In this document: piece by piece, positions 1 through 11,573 of the stretch
Layout: every line of letters starts with the position of its first letter
Position numbering within the stretch: position 1 is the first letter of the stretch
Source of the DNA: Silene latifolia
Lineage: Eukaryota; Streptophyta; Magnoliopsida; Caryophyllales; Caryophyllaceae
Length of the DNA: 64,000 nt
Direction of reading: 5' to 3'
Assembly: GCF_048544455.1 (NCBI RefSeq)
Contig: NC_133532.1
Span: forward strand, 82,167,156 to 82,231,155
Position numbers and translations under genes: made by a program
Notes under the pieces: generated by a model
The model's input: the letters and a program-made list of their open reading frames with translations, nothing else
Told to the model about the DNA's origin: nothing
Databases searched by the model: none

Positions 1-161
1 TAAGTAAAGTGTATAATATAGTTACCTATCTTGTAGGAAATAATATAGGAGGTAGAAGATTTGATATAGTTGAGCATTGTATATAAGGTAGAGTTGTACG
101 TTCCTTTGAATAATAAGAAAAGTTATCGTCCTCCTCATTCCGCTGTCATTAGGTTTTCACA
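1..161 (+). repeat. 5' LTR of the copia element (3' part only)
   Basis: Matches 11,413-11,573 end to end without gaps, with about four differences. It ends in CA immediately before a tRNA-Met-type primer site. A TATA box, TATATAAG, lies at about 80-87 and would drive the element's transcript. The first 65 bp of the LTR lie left of the window. Confidence 0.93.
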
Positions 162-174
162 TGGTATCGTGAGC
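162..174 (+). other. Primer binding site, copia element
   Basis: TGGTATCGTGAGC follows the LTR end directly. It resembles the initiator tRNA-Met complement TGGTATCAGAGC used by most plant Ty1/copia elements. Confidence 0.85.
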
Positions 175-214
175 ATAAATCGATCCAAACATATTTTTTT
201 AAGCCGACTTCATC

Positions 215-1320
215 ATGGTAGGAGAGGACGGCAAATCATCAAAGGGATCTGGTCCAAAGACCATTCCCATAACATCACCTTTATACCTTCACCCATCTGA
301 CAATCCAAATCTTAATGTTACGCAAATCTTTTTCGATGGAAATAATTATGATTTGTGGGCGGAAGCCGTCAAGAATGGACTCGATGCCAAAAACAAATTG
401 GCATTCATCGAAGGAAAGGTAAAAAAACCAGTCAATTCAGACGATGAGGAAAGGTAAACAAATTGTAATGCTATGATAAGGGCGTGGCTTCGGAACGTAA
501 TTGATCCGTGGCTACATGCTAGCATATCGTTCTCTCAGCCAGTAAGTGAAATTTGAAGAGAATTGGCCGATAGATATGCGGCAGGGAATGCACCCCATGT
601 TCATCAATTAAAAACTGAGTTGAATGAATGCAAGCAAGGAGGGGATTCCATTGTTGAATACTACACACATCTCAAAACAATTTGGGATGAATTGGCAAAC
701 TATAGCAAGGCTAAGGACTGTACCTGTGGAGCAGCTGCCTCGTTGCTAAAGGAACGAGAAGAGGAGAAAGTATATCAATTCCTAATGGGATTGGACTCTA
801 AATTGTATGGAAACATACGATCTAATTTATTGATGGAAGACCCGATTACCACTCTTACGCGCGCGTATGCTCTGATGCTTAAAGAGGAACGACATGTCTC
901 CTTGACCAAAGTTAAGGAAGAGAGAAATGATGCAGCTATGGCGGTTCGACATCATGGCACTGGAAGAGGAAGGAATACCAGTTACAAATCAGAAAGTGAG
1001 GAAGAAAATAAGCCACCAAAGTGCAATTATTGTGGGAAGTTTTACCATAAGGAGGAGGATTGTTATGATAAACATGGTTATGAGGGAGTGAAGGCTCGAG
1101 AAAGGGGACGAGGAAGAAGAGGTGGCAGCTCTGGACGTGGTGGTTATGGCCGAGGCAGAGGTCGGGGACGCAACAATTACCAAGCAAATGCAGTTGGTGG
1201 AAGCTTTGGAACGAAAGATGGCGGATCCTCGAAACAGAATGTGCCATTCTTGGATGAAGAAATTGTTCGACTTCGAAGCTTCATCATGGCCAGTCCAGAA
1301 GGTGTCGATAAGTCGCAAGG
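215..1320 (+). pseudogene. gag: copia gag (capsid/nucleocapsid), with two in-frame stops
   Basis: The reading frame opens at 215 and stays in one frame past TAA at 455-457 and TGA near 554-556. The N-terminal part reads as the copia gag domain, with DGNNYDLWAEAVKNGL near the start and a UBN2-like stretch after 563. A CCHC zinc knuckle (CNYCGKFYHKEEDC) lies at about 1,021-1,065, followed by a Gly/Arg-rich basic tail typical of nucleocapsid. The role is packaging of element RNA in cytoplasmic virus-like particles. The two stops prevent a full-length gag. The first ATG after the primer site was taken as the start. Confidence 0.88.
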
Positions 1321-2419
1321 TATGAAATTTACAATTAATGTTGAGTGGTTGATAGACAGTGGATCGTCACACCACATGACAGGACGCCGCGACATTCTGG
1401 AGAATGTTTGGGTTGAAGACGAGTCCACAGTTAGCTTGCCAGACGGAAGAAAAGTTACTGCAAATGTTCATGGACAAGTAAAATTAAATGAGAATTTTGT
1501 TTTGAAGGACGTATTGTTTGTACCAACTCTGACTTGCGACCTTATCTCGGTGAAACAATTGATAAATGAAAACAATTGCGTAATAACATTTTATTCCGAC
1601 TATTGTGAAATGCAGGACCGGACTTCGAAGATGAACATTGGACGGGGTGAGTATCGTGAGGGAGTTTATTACTATCGATCAATAAAACAACAATCGACGG
1701 CACAAGTGACGGTTTCCAAGGAAGCACGGGTGTGGCACAGACGATTGGGACACCCTTCCAAAAATATTTTTGCTCGTTTTTCTCCTTTAGTTGGCTGTGA
1801 TTTGCATTGGACTACCGATGAGGTTTGCGATTCATGTTGTAGGGCTAAACAAACTCGTAATTCTTTTGCTATTAACAATAAGAAATGTGGTGAATTGTTT
1901 GGTTTGATACATTGTGATATTTGGGGTTCATATCGAGTTGCTAGCTTGACACGAGCACATTATTTTCTGACCATAGTTGACGACCATAGTCGAGGGGTAT
2001 GGATTTATCTCATGAAAATAAAAGTGACGCAGGAGATTACCTTAAAATGTTTTGTTAAATGGTGAAAACACAATTTGAAACACATGTTAAAACCATTCAA
2101 AGCGATAATGGGACGGAATTGTTGTCTGGTGATATGCAATGTTACTATAAAGAAAATGGAATTTGGTTTCGAACTAGTAATGTAGATACACCAAAACAAA
2201 ATGGTCGAGTCGAGAGGAAACATCGACATATCCTAGAAAAAGCATGAGCTCTACGGTTTCAAGGGGGGTTGCCACGACATTTTTGGGGAGAATGTGTAAT
2301 GACAGCTGCGTATTTAATAAATAGGACTCCCACACCTTTATTAGACGGAAAAACACCCTATGAAATCTTATATCACAAGAAACCCAATCTTGAAAATTTA
2401 AAATTTCTAGGATGCCTAT
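1321..2419 (+). pseudogene. pol: copia protease and integrase, 5' part, frameshifted and split
   Basis: The protease active site WLIDSGSSHHMT lies near 1,347. The GAG-pre-integrase zinc-binding module follows with HRRLGHP and CDSCCRAKQ, around 1,735-1,860. The integrase core shows the first Asp in HCDIWG, the second in QSDNGTEL (about 2,098) and the Glu in NGRVERKHR (about 2,205). A frameshift near 2,055-2,065 moves the core to another frame, and a TGA at 2,245-2,247 replaces an expected Arg codon, as expected from CGA to TGA decay. The frame is cut at 2,419 by the nested LTR element and resumes near 9,164. Confidence 0.9.
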
Positions 2420-3020
2420 TGATACCTGTCGAAGTGAGTACCAAAAATAATATTTATAATTTCCAAACTACAACTAGCAAGCGGTAGTAAGGGTCGATCC
2501 ACAGGGAGGTAGGGAATTTATAGTTGATTTCAATTCTAGTCTTAACGGTAACAGTGAGGGGGTTTTGATGAGAATTATAACTAAATCTAATGACATAAAC
2601 TAAATAAACGAATAATAGTAGCAAAAGAGGTAAACAATGATAAAAGAAAAGCTAAGACGGTCGGTTCACTATAGCTGCGATGGCACAAAATCCTAGGTAA
2701 CTTCGAAATACGGTCGCGAAGGATGGGGAAAACAAGTCCTCTCGGTCCATGTTAAATAGTAGCTACCTCTCGGCCTATGCTACTAATCCCTAAGTCTCAT
2801 TAATACTAACTCTCGTTCTTGACTAATGATTCCTAATGCAAACCAAATCACGTTATCTCTCGATCTTACCAATTTAGTCGTTTTAATTCGTTAATTATTG
2901 TCCATTCCTATCTCTCGATCTACGGGATGGTCAAGTTTAAGCATCTATCAAGTCTCCTCTCGGTCTCATTGAAAGATAAAGCACTTAACGAAACAAACAA
3001 AGCAAAACCAGACGCTGAAA

Positions 3021-3097
3021 GTCGATCGATCGACCAGCTACCCCAGTCGATCGACCAACCGGCTCAGTCGACCGACTAGATAAGCCAGTCGATCGAC
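3021..3097. repeat. Four GTCGATCGAC-type palindromes at 21-bp spacing (left LTR)
   Basis: Self-complementary 10-mers start at about 3,025, 3,046, 3,067 (one base variant) and 3,088. The first has an extra GATC. A second pair follows at 3,597 and 3,618, again 21 bp apart. The linkers between the words differ, so this is not a simple tandem duplication. Confidence 0.85.
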
Positions 3098-3679
3098 CAA
3101 GCCCTAATGCGAGGTCACCTATTCTAATGCCATCTACGCCATAGATCCCCTACATCTTAGCGGAGTTGATTTAGCTAGACATAACAACGATAATAACAAC
3201 AATGAAATTCGTGATTAAAGCATAAGAATTCATAATTGAAACACAAGAATAATTAAAGTGCATAAAACTAAATCTAGGGTTCCGGGATTCTAACTACACA
3301 ATTCTAATACTAACAATGAAATAAAGCAATACCGAAAATAAAGAGCAAGAAAATACCGAATTGAATAGCAAGAAAGCAAATCCGAGAGCCAAACAAGAAC
3401 TTTATCGAATAAACTAAAAATAATGAATGTGAATTATGCTAAACTCGAGACCTAATGTCTCTCCTCTAAAACGGATCACTATTCTGAAAACATAGGTTAG
3501 TTATATAGGAATATCACGCACTCTTATTCCTAAACCTAAGAATACATTGGGCTTTCTAATTCTCGATCTTTTAATTTGCGCTCAGCTCGCGTGGTGGTCG
3601 ATCGACCACTGAGGCCAGTCGATCGACCAAAGGTGCTGTACAGAATTGCATTCTGACGGATTCTGCAGCGCGCACCGAT

Positions 3680-3776
3680 CTTAAAACAGCTGCCACTTCT
3701 TCGTTACTTGGTCAAATCAGGCGTTCTACGCGGCGTTGGAAAGCTAAGAGGATAAGCTTTCATCTCCAATTGGAAG
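3680..3776 (-). other. Conserved module adjacent to palindrome pair (left LTR)
   Basis: Read on the element's sense (minus) strand, it runs from TTCCAATTGGAG through AGCTT.TCCT, TTCCAACG, GACCAAG and AACGA to CTGTTTTA. It ends about 60 bp upstream of the palindrome pair at 3,597-3,627. A clearly related sequence precedes the palindromes of the unrelated LTR element at 16,790-16,890. Function unknown. Confidence 0.7.
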
Positions 3777-4126
3777 TACTCGATTATCAGCTCTAGAACT
3801 CGAGATATAGCCATTTTAAGCAGCCTTCAATGTCGAGAAGCACTTCTTCGCTTGTTAAACTCGTACGCACCCATGCTTTTGCTATCTTTAGGCCTTGAAA
3901 CGCGCACCAAGTTCGCTTCCCGAGTCTTTACTCCGTGTCAAATGCAATGCTAAGTACTTAGGGACGGATTCAGCTTATTTTTCGCTGAAATCTTCACATT
4001 TCTGCAATAATGTACAAAAACACGAAAGTAGAAGGAAATAGGGAGAATAGTAGCATAAACTACATAACTGAGCTCTGAAATGCGTGTAAAATGAGGTGTA
4101 AAACATCATATAAATGACACGCATTA

Positions 4127-4145
4127 AACTTCCCCAAACCAAACC
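4127..4145 (-). other. Polypurine tract, nested element
   Basis: Minus strand reads GGTTTGGTTTGGGGAAGTT immediately before the LTR start TAATGCGTG. This is where plus-strand DNA synthesis would prime. Confidence 0.75.
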
Positions 4146-6463
4146 CTTGCTTGTCCCCAAGCAAGAACTAGACTCGATCCTAAAACCTAATGGAACGAGT
4201 TCAATCTCAGAGCGAATTGGAAACTGTCAAGCCTAAACCAATTTAATGCAATAACCAACAATCAATTAGCAATGTGAATCATGCAAACGAGTTATGTAGT
4301 CGTTAAAAACTACTGAACCGTCAACTGTAGAGACTTATCAAATTGGACTCTCACGGGTCGCTCAAATCACTCAAATAAGCACAGGTGAATAATGTATAAG
4401 ATAGAAAGAAGTAATTTTGTAGTGACTCTCACCTAACTACGACCTATAAGAACATGCCTGCAATCTAATATGAAAATAATCTCTACAACCGTACATATGC
4501 ATTCCAACCAAACAAATGACCATGACACATGCCGAGGTATATATGGGATATGTGAGGTATGGGTAAGAAGAGGCAAAACATTTTATGGAAAAGTGGAGGT
4601 ATAGATGATCAAGCTAGTACCTAAACAAAACCATATGACAACATCCAACTTCTTGCTCAAAAGCAACAATAAAACCGGTGCTAATTAGAAGCACAAATCT
4701 CACAATCTCCATAAAAATCAATCAACTCCCTATAAGATATAAATGCAACGTGGGAGCAAAAATCGCCATTTAATAAGGACTTTGAATCATGCGAATTGAT
4801 TTTTCTTTCTTTTCTCGGATCTCAGTCGATCGACCAATGAGTCCAGTCGATCGACCGTTTCAAACAGTACAGCACTCTTTTTTTCTTTTTCGAATCATTT
4901 TTTTTTCTTTGTATTTTCTGTCCCTTTTCTTTTCAACTTCCTCAATTCTTTTTCCTCCTTCATTCTTTTCCCAACATCATCTCAATGAGAGCATATAACC
5001 AAACCGCAATAAACATATTCCCAAAAACTAAGACTACTAGCTTGACAAAGGCAGGCTAAATATAGGATGTAGTTAAGGGACAAAAGGCTAAATTTGGCTA
5101 TGAGAGGCTCATTGGTAAAATGAGAAAAGGGGACCTCTACCACATGTGTCAACAAACCACAAACCGAATGCATACAGGTATTAAGCAGATTAAGTTCATA
5201 TTTATGCACATTTATGTAACATGTCTCATAAGGAGTAACTACTCACATTCCTAAATAAACTGGTCATGAATGACGCCAGTTATAAGCTCTAAACCTCAGA
5301 AAATGATGTAGTTTGCCAAAAATCTAAGTCAAGTCTCAAGTTAAGCAAATAATTAACGAAAACTCGTAGATATGCACTTATACGATTCTACTAATAACAT
5401 GTCGATTAGCAAGGCTTAGGCATAAACAAATGTAAATGCAATGTCATCATGGAAATACTACCGTTCCGACTCGACCTATATGCTAAAGTAAACGTGCAAT
5501 TTATGGAAATTTTTGAAATTTTTTGAATTTTTTTAGATTTTGGTATATATGAGGGAAAATAAATAACAATGCAAGACAAAATTGTAAACGTGAATGCAAG
5601 CAAATGAAAAGCAACGCAAAACCCTTCCCCAAACCAAATCACACAATGTCCCCATTGTGCAAAATCATGTGATGAAATAAACAAAGGAAATGGGAATTTG
5701 CGTAAAATGAATAAATAAAAATGACATAAAGTAAGGACTCAGAAACTCACAAGACTTTAAGCGCAGCAAAAGGAAACCTCCCCAAACCAGCGTGAACTAG
5801 GAGGTTTCAGTAGCCAGCAGTGCTACCATAAGTACCTGAAAAGAGACAAAAGTACCGCGCATAAAATCGAGAAAACAATAATGAAGCGGTAATTATGTGC
5901 AAAAATAAGAAAAACAGAGAAAATCAGAAATTAAGCGGAGAATAAAGTGAAGGGAATACTCCCTTGACTCCGCAAATTGACCAAACACAGCAGGGGAATG
6001 ATCGAAAACAGGTACATCAGCTCTGGGTGGTCGATCGACCACATCACTCAGTCGATCGACCAAGGTGAACAGCAACAGGAGCTTCTGGAATTCGCAGCCC
6101 AGTCGATCGACCATAGGTTCAGTCGATCGACTGGAAAACATGCTGTAACTTTCTGATTTCGTCTAATTAACTCAATAAGTTGAGCTAACATGGTCTATAA
6201 ACCTGCAAATACACATAATAACGCGCCCAAAATTTGCGCTAAACCCAAAATTATAGTCTAAAGTCTTTAAAATCCAAGCACACGACTAAGAGTTTTTATT
6301 TCTAAACAACTATGAAGTTTTTATTCAAAACAAAAACAAAACACATCCGGGTTGCCTCCCGGCTAGCGCTGATTTCAGACCGGTCCCGCTCGACCTCTTT
6401 TTCTTCAGCCAGCTTACTCTAATGTAGCCCAATCAAAACAACTCAAGGCTCTCAAAGAACCTA
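4146..6463 (-). other. Non-coding interior of the nested element
   Basis: AT-rich, with no recognisable gag or pol in either strand. It holds palindrome pairs at 4,825/4,846 and at 6,030/6,051 and 6,102/6,122. A second polypurine-like stretch on the minus strand (complement of CCTTCCCCAAACC) lies near 5,620. I see no coding region here. Confidence 0.7.
6030..6131. repeat. Two palindrome pairs (GTCGATCGAC) in the nested element's interior
   Basis: Copies start at 6,030 and 6,051 (21 bp apart) and at 6,102 and 6,122 (20 bp apart). Another interior pair lies at 4,825 and 4,846. They carry the same word as the LTRs of this element. Confidence 0.85.
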
Positions 6464-7225
6464 TCATACATTCGCGCATGTGCTACAAAACCGTAAGTAG
6501 CACCATAATATAGTAAAAACATAGGAAATTAAAATGCAAAATCGTTTAAGTCTAACAAATTTCCTATGACAGCTCCCAAAATTGTCCACAAAGCTATTCT
6601 GCCCTCCAGCTAAGGGCGGAATATAAAAGCTCAAGTTAACCACAGGTGGAGAATTAACGAACCCAAGTGCATACGACTCAATAATAACGCGAGTAGAATT
6701 AAAATGCTCTGACGGGTATGAAATGTGAGGTGGAGGAGTCTGGTCAACTAAGGGAGAAGGTGGATAATCGTCCCAAATGCATGGGATAGCAAAGTCAAAT
6801 GGGTCAATGGGGTCTCCTAAAATAGGCTCATCATCGATATCATCATAAGTATCCCATTTAACCTCTAGACTATCACTCTCCTCATCGCTATACTCGTCAA
6901 GATGGAGGTTCTCGAAGAGAGCCTCGAAATCGTCCTCACTAACATTGCAAGAATCATAAAGGGGTTCTAGACTATCCTCATAAAAAGGATTATCAACCAC
7001 GCTAATGGTCTCCTCTATGTCTCCGTCGGTATTTCCTAGATTGGTTTCTAAGGTCTCACCCACCCCCTCATCTGAGTCAACATGAAGAGAAAAAGTAGGA
7101 TTAAGAGATTCAGTAGCAAACCAATTAAAGAATTCTAATACCTCAATTACGGGGATTCCTTCGAAATCCCACTTACCTATAGACTCGAGGTATGCTCGCG
7201 TAGGGTCATTCATATGCTTGGACAA
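6464..7225 (-). CDS. Acidic ORF of unknown function (253 aa) in the non-autonomous element
   Basis: The only long open frame in this element. It begins about 230 bp downstream of the 5' LTR, where gag normally starts. Residues 1-40 contain a possibly folded segment (AYLESIGKWDFEGIPVIEV). Residues 45-150 are very rich in Asp and Glu with several acidic runs. A Pro-rich stretch (PPSPLVDQTPPP) follows. The last 35 residues are hydrophobic and Cys/aromatic-rich and could be a membrane segment or frame read-through. There is no CCHC knuckle, DTG protease motif or RT motif, so it is not gag or pol. The frame has no stops while the rest of the interior is non-coding, which suggests it was once translated. 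I do not recognise the family. Confidence 0.5.
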   Translation of the reverse strand: MSKHMNDPTRAYLESIGKWDFEGIPVIEVLEFFNWFATESLNPTFSLHVDSDEGVGETLETNLGNTDGDIEETISVVDNPFYEDSLEPLYDSCNVSEDDFEALFENLHLDEYSDEESDSLEVKWDTYDDIDDEPILGDPIDPFDFAIPCIWDDYPPSPLVDQTPPPHISYPSEHFNSTRVIIESYALGFVNSPPVVNLSFYIPPLAGGQNSFVDNFGSCHRKFVRLKRFCILISYVFTILWCYLRFCSTCANV

Positions 7226-7430
7226 TAGTGCGAAGATATTTGGAGATCAGAAAAGGCGTCTCGTCTGGGCTCAATAAACTCCCAAAGTCTGGCTAAATAA
7301 ACACCAAAGATTTCATCCTCTTCCTGTGGAAAACTCAGAACATGAAACATGAGAACTGTCTCAAGGAACCGAAGTTCCCTGAGACTAAAGAAAGAAAGAC
7401 TAAAATTAAAGACAACTAAAACTAGCGCTG

Positions 7431-7450
7431 CCTCTCCGGCAACGGCGCCA
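7431..7450 (-). other. Primer binding site, tRNA-Asp type
   Basis: Minus strand reads TGGCGCCGTTGCCGG, complementary to the 3' end of plant tRNA-Asp (GTC). It lies five bases inside the 5' LTR end at 7,456. Athila-lineage Ty3/gypsy elements use this primer. It fixes the element's orientation as minus. Confidence 0.85.
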
Positions 7451-7455
7451 AAATT

Positions 7456-9158
7456 TGATACCTGTCGAATTGAGTACCAAAAATAATATTTATAATTTCC
7501 AAACTACAACTAGCAAGTGGTAGTAAGGGTCGATCCACAGGGAGGTAGGGCATTTATAGTTGATTTCAATTCTAGTCTTAACGGTAACAGTGAGGGGGTT
7601 TTGATGAGAATTATAACTAAATCTAATGACATAAACTAAATAAACGAATAATAGTAGCAAAAGAGGTAAACAATGATAAAAGAAAAGCTAAGACGGTCGG
7701 TTCACTATAGCTGCGATGGCACAAAATCCTAGGTAACTTCGAAATACGGTCGCGAAGGATGGGGAAAACAAGTCCTCTCGGTCCATGTTAAATAGTAGCT
7801 ACCTCTCGGCCTATGCTACTAATCCCTAAGTCTCATTAATACTAACTCTCGTTCTTGATTAATGATTCCTAATGCAAACCAAATCACGTTATCTCTCGAT
7901 CTTAGCAATTTAGTCGTTTTAATTCGTTAATTATTGTCCATTCCTATCTCTCGATCTACGGGATGGTCAAGTTTAAGCATCTATCAAGTCTCCTCTCGGT
8001 CTCATTGAAAGATAAAGCACTTAACGAAACAAACAAAGCAAAACCAGACGCGAAGTCAGTCGATCGACCAGCTACCCCAGTCGATCGACCAACCGGCTCA
8101 GTCGACCGACTAGATAAGCCAGTCGATCGACCAAGCCCTAATGCGAGGTCACCTATTCTAATGCCATCTACGCCATAGATCCCCTACATCTTAGCGGGGT
8201 TGATTTAGCTAGACATAACAACGATAATAACAACAATGAAATTCGTGATTAAAGCATAAGAATTCATAATTGAAACACAAGAATAATTAAAGTGCATAAA
8301 ACTAAATCTAGGGTTCCGGGATTCTAACTACACAATTCTAATACTAACAATGAAATAAAGCAATACCGAAAATAAAGAGCAAGAAAATACCGAATTGAAT
8401 AGCAAGAAAGCAAATCCGAGAGCCAAACAAGAACTTTATCGAATAAACTAAAAATAATGAATGTGAATTATGCTAAACTCGAGACCTAATGTCTCTCCTC
8501 TAAAACGGATCACTATTCTGAAAACATAGGTTAGTTATATAGGAATATCACGCACTCTTATTCCTAAACCTAAGAATACATTGGGCTTTCTAATTCTCGA
8601 TCTTTTAATTTGCGCTCAGCTCGCGTGGTGGTCGATCGACCACTGAGGCCAGTCGATCGACCAAAGGTGCTTTGTCTGACTGCATTCGACGGATTCTCGC
8701 AGCGCACCGATCTTAAAACAGCTGCCATTTCTTCGTTACTTGGTCAAATCAGGCGTTCTATGCGGCGTTGGAAAGCTAAGAGGATAAGCTTTCACCTCCA
8801 ATTGGAAGTACTCGATTATCAGCTCTAGAACTCGAGATATAGCCATTTTAAGCAGCCTTCAATGTCGAGAAGCACTTCTTCGCTTGTTAAACTCGTACGC
8901 ACCCATGCTTTTGCTATCTTTAGGCCTTGAAACGCGCACCAAGTTCGCTTCCCGAGTCTTTACTCCGTGTCAAATGCAATGCTAAGTACTTAGGGACGGA
9001 TTCAGCTTATTTTCCGCTGAAATCTTCACATTTCTGCAATAATGTACAAAAACACGAAAGTAGACGGAAATAGGGAGAATGGTAGCATAAACTACATAAC
9101 TGAGCTCTGAAATGCGTGTAAAATGAGGTGTAAAACATCATATAAATGACACGCATCA
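7456..9158 (-). repeat. 5' LTR of the nested non-autonomous element
   Basis: Second copy of 2,420-4,126, oriented TG...CA on the minus strand. It carries palindromes at 8,059, 8,080, 8,101 and 8,122 (exactly 21 bp apart) and at 8,631 and 8,652 (21 bp apart). The conserved module is at about 8,711-8,806. Confidence 0.92.
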
Positions 9159-9163
9159 CCGAT

Positions 9164-9783
9164 GTTATGCTCATAATAAAGATACAATCCGAGATAAATT
9201 TGGCGAACGTGGAAAAAGGTGTGTTTTTATAGGATACCCTCATAGCAAAAAGGGATGGAAACTTTATGACTTACAAGATAAAAGAGATTTTGTGTCTCGT
9301 GACGTCATTTTCTATGAGCACGTTTACCCTTATTTATTTTCGGGCAATGACTCTTTATCACAACATGAGGATGAAGTGGTTTTAGGATCGAATAAGGGAG
9401 AGAATCTTGTCTTCGATCAATGTATTGTGGATGATATACCTCATGTTGTGAGGGGGAGTAATGATGAGTCAGAAGAAGTAGAGACATGTGAGCTCGATTT
9501 AGCCGAAACAGGAACCACCATTGGTCAAGCAATGGAAACTGATGATGTAGCAAGAAACAATGCTGAAGAGGAAAATGATAATAGGAATAGTGAGGTGCAA
9601 ACTGAAGGGCAGAATGCCGAAGTATTAGGTCGAGGTGCGCGAGAAAAATTTGAGCCGGCTTGGAAGAAGGATTATTATTGTAAGTCGACGAGAATAATTC
9701 CCACGAAATACGATGCTCACCACGCACAATCGACATCTTCACAGTCAGGTACGCACAATCGACATCTCACAGGGCTTTCTTAG
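9164..9783 (+). pseudogene. pol: copia integrase C-terminus and linker, resumed after the insertion
   Basis: The frame interrupted at 2,419 continues here with YAHNKDTIRDKFGERGKRCVF and CVFIGYPHSKKGWKLYDL, the conserved copia integrase C-terminal (GKGY-like) motif, around 9,170-9,290. An acidic, low-conservation linker follows up to the stop at 9,781-9,783. A frameshift near 9,740-9,790 separates it from RT, whose expected N-terminus begins in another frame just before the stop. Confidence 0.85.
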
Positions 9784-9788
9784 CAAAG

Positions 9789-11340
9789 TTGGATGAAAAT
9801 TGTGAGCCTAGCCACTATTATCAGGCAGCGAAAGACTCAAAATGGCGGGAAGCAATGAGTAAAGAAATTGAAGCCTTGGAGAAAAATGGAACTTGGAATA
9901 TAGTTTTACTGCCAAAAGGTAAGAAACCCATTGGTTGTAAATGGGTATACAAGATCAAATATAGAGCAGACGGAACAGTGGAGCGATATAAAGCGAGGCT
10001 AGTAGCACAAGGTTTTACTCAAGTGGAGGGAATAGATTTTCACGAAACTTATGCACCGGTCGTAAAAATGACTAGTGTACGATGCTTATTAGCTGTTGCC
10101 GTGATAAAAGGATGGTTTATCGAACAATTGGATGTAAACAACGCATTTTTATATGGAGACCTAGAAGAAGAGGTCTATATGCGGGTTCCACAGGGCTTCG
10201 AAAGGAAAGGGGAGAACAAAGTGTGCAAGTTAATGAAGTCAATTTACGGTTTGAAACAAGCTTCACGTAATTGGTTTGCAAAGTTGACGGTCTCAATGAA
10301 GAAATACGGGTTTGTTCAATCTCTTGCAAACTACTCATTGTTCACCTTGAATCGTGATGGTATTTTCATTGCAGTGTTGGTATATGTAGACGATATGATC
10401 GTCGTTAGCAATGACAGGAAGGAATGTGCAAAATTCAAATATTTTCTTGACGAAAAATTTGGCATAAAGGACTTGGGAAAGCTCAAATATTTTTTGGGTA
10501 TAGAAGTGGAGCATGGCAAGGAAGGTTTGTTCTTGAATCAACGTAAATATGCCGTGAGTATTGTTGAAGAAACCGGGATGAAGGGAGCCAAGACGGCCTG
10601 TACACCCATCCAGCAAAGACACGGTTTGGCCTTGGCAAGAGGATACGTCCTTAAGGACGTCATGAAGTATCGACGTTTGGTTGGAAGGTTAGTATATTTG
10701 ACAATCACAAGACCCGGCCTCGTGTATGCGGTACATATTCTTTCGCAATTTATGAATGAGCCTCGTAAGGAGCATTGGGAAGCGGGTTTGAGAGTTGTAC
10801 GATACATTAAACGAAACCCAAGCAAAGGTATTTCTTTCAAGAAGAATTCGGAGTTCCAAATCAAAGGGTATTGTGATTCGGATTATGCTAGTTGTCCATT
10901 GACAAGGCGTTCATTGAGTGGCTATTTTGTTGCGTTAGGTGGTATACCTATCTCGTGGAGGGTCAAAAAGCAAAACACAGTAGCACTTTCGACAGCTGAA
11001 GCAGAGTATCGGGCCATGGCAAAACTGGCGAGTGAGCTCGTGTGGATTAAGTCTTTTATGGCTTCGCTAGGTGTTTTTCATACACAGCCAATGAAAGTAT
11101 TTTGTGATAATCAAGCGGCCATACACATAGCGAGAAATCCTGTTTTTCATGATCGTACGAAACATATAGAAATAGATTGCCATTTTTGTACGTCAGTATT
11201 TGGTGTCAAAAGTTATTGAAACGTTTCACATTCGAAGTAAGGAGCAAATAGCGGATCTTTTCACCAAGGCGCTTGGAGGAGAATTGTTTGATCATTTACA
11301 ATACAAGTTGGAACTCGGATTACCGAGAGCTCCAACTTGA
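9789..11340 (+). pseudogene. pol: copia reverse transcriptase and RNase H, one terminal frameshift
   Basis: Residues 1-476 (to 11,219) are open and nearly intact. RT begins with GCKWVYKIKYRADG, followed by YKARLVAQGFTQ, QLDVNNAFLYGDL and LKSIYGLKQASRNW-type motifs. The catalytic box is YVDDMIVV near 10,382. RNase H shows CDSDYASC with the first Asp, STAEAEYRAM with the Glu, and CDNQAAIHIA with the next Asp. Near 11,184 a frameshift ends this frame early. The conserved tail (EQIADLFTKALGG, then LGLPRAP) continues in another frame to the TGA at 11,338-11,340. This is the best-preserved enzyme of the element. Confidence 0.92.
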
Positions 11341-11347
11341 GGGGGAG
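11339..11347 (+). other. Polypurine tract, copia element
   Basis: GAGGGGGAG lies directly before the 3' LTR start TGAAAG at 11,348. It overlaps the end of the pol reading frame, as usual in copia elements. Confidence 0.85.
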
Positions 11348-11573
11348 TGAAAGAATAATATCTAAGATATTGTTCTTGGGATATATATTGTATTATATGT
11401 AATCTAGTTATATAAGTAAAGAGTATAATATAGTTACCTATCTTGTAGGAAATAATATAGGAGGTAGAAGATTTGATATAGTTGAGCATTGTATATAAGG
11501 TAGAGTTGTACGTTCCTTTGAATAATAAGAAAAGTTATCGTCTTCCTCATTTCACTGTCATTAGGTTTTCACA
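11348..11573 (+). repeat. 3' LTR of the copia element (226 bp)
   Basis: Starts TG after the polypurine tract and ends CA at 11,573. Its last 161 bp match the window's first 161 bp. A TATA box lies near 11,492-11,499. Confidence 0.93.

Larger units (their letters stand above)
2420..4126 (-). repeat. 3' LTR of the nested non-autonomous element
   Basis: About 98% identical to 7,456-9,158 by eye. Differences are mainly single bases plus small rearrangements around 3,018 and 3,632. It contains six GTCGATCGAC-type palindromes (four at 3,021-3,097, two at 3,597-3,627) and the conserved module at about 3,680-3,776. The outer end is TA instead of CA. Confidence 0.92.
2420..9158 (-). mobile_element. 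Non-autonomous LTR retrotransposon with tRNA-Asp primer site, nested in the copia integrase
   Basis: Two direct repeats of about 1.7 kb (2,420-4,126 and 7,456-9,158) bound a 3.3-kb interior. On the minus strand the ends read TGATGC...GGTATCA, a primer site follows the right-hand LTR, and a polypurine tract precedes the left-hand LTR, so the element runs right to left. The target duplication is CCTAT (2,415-2,419) and CCGAT (9,159-9,163), one mismatch. No gag, protease, RT or integrase is present. One 253-residue acidic ORF occupies the gag position. This is a LARD-like element that would need another element's enzymes, possibly an Athila/Tat relative judging by the primer tRNA. Confidence 0.9.
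1..11573 (+). mobile_element. Ty1/copia LTR retrotransposon, decayed, 5' end outside window
   Basis: Order on the plus strand is LTR, primer site, gag, protease, integrase, reverse transcriptase, RNase H, polypurine tract, LTR. Integrase before RT is the Ty1/copia order. The 161 bp of 5' LTR in the window match the last 161 bp of the 226-bp 3' LTR with about four substitutions, so the insertion is fairly young. The coding frame is broken by in-frame stops in gag, frameshifts in integrase, before RT and in the RNase H tail, and by a 6.7-kb LTR element inserted in integrase. The element cannot make a full polyprotein. The five bases after the 3' LTR are TGTAT; the matching left target duplication lies outside the window. 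Confidence 0.95.
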
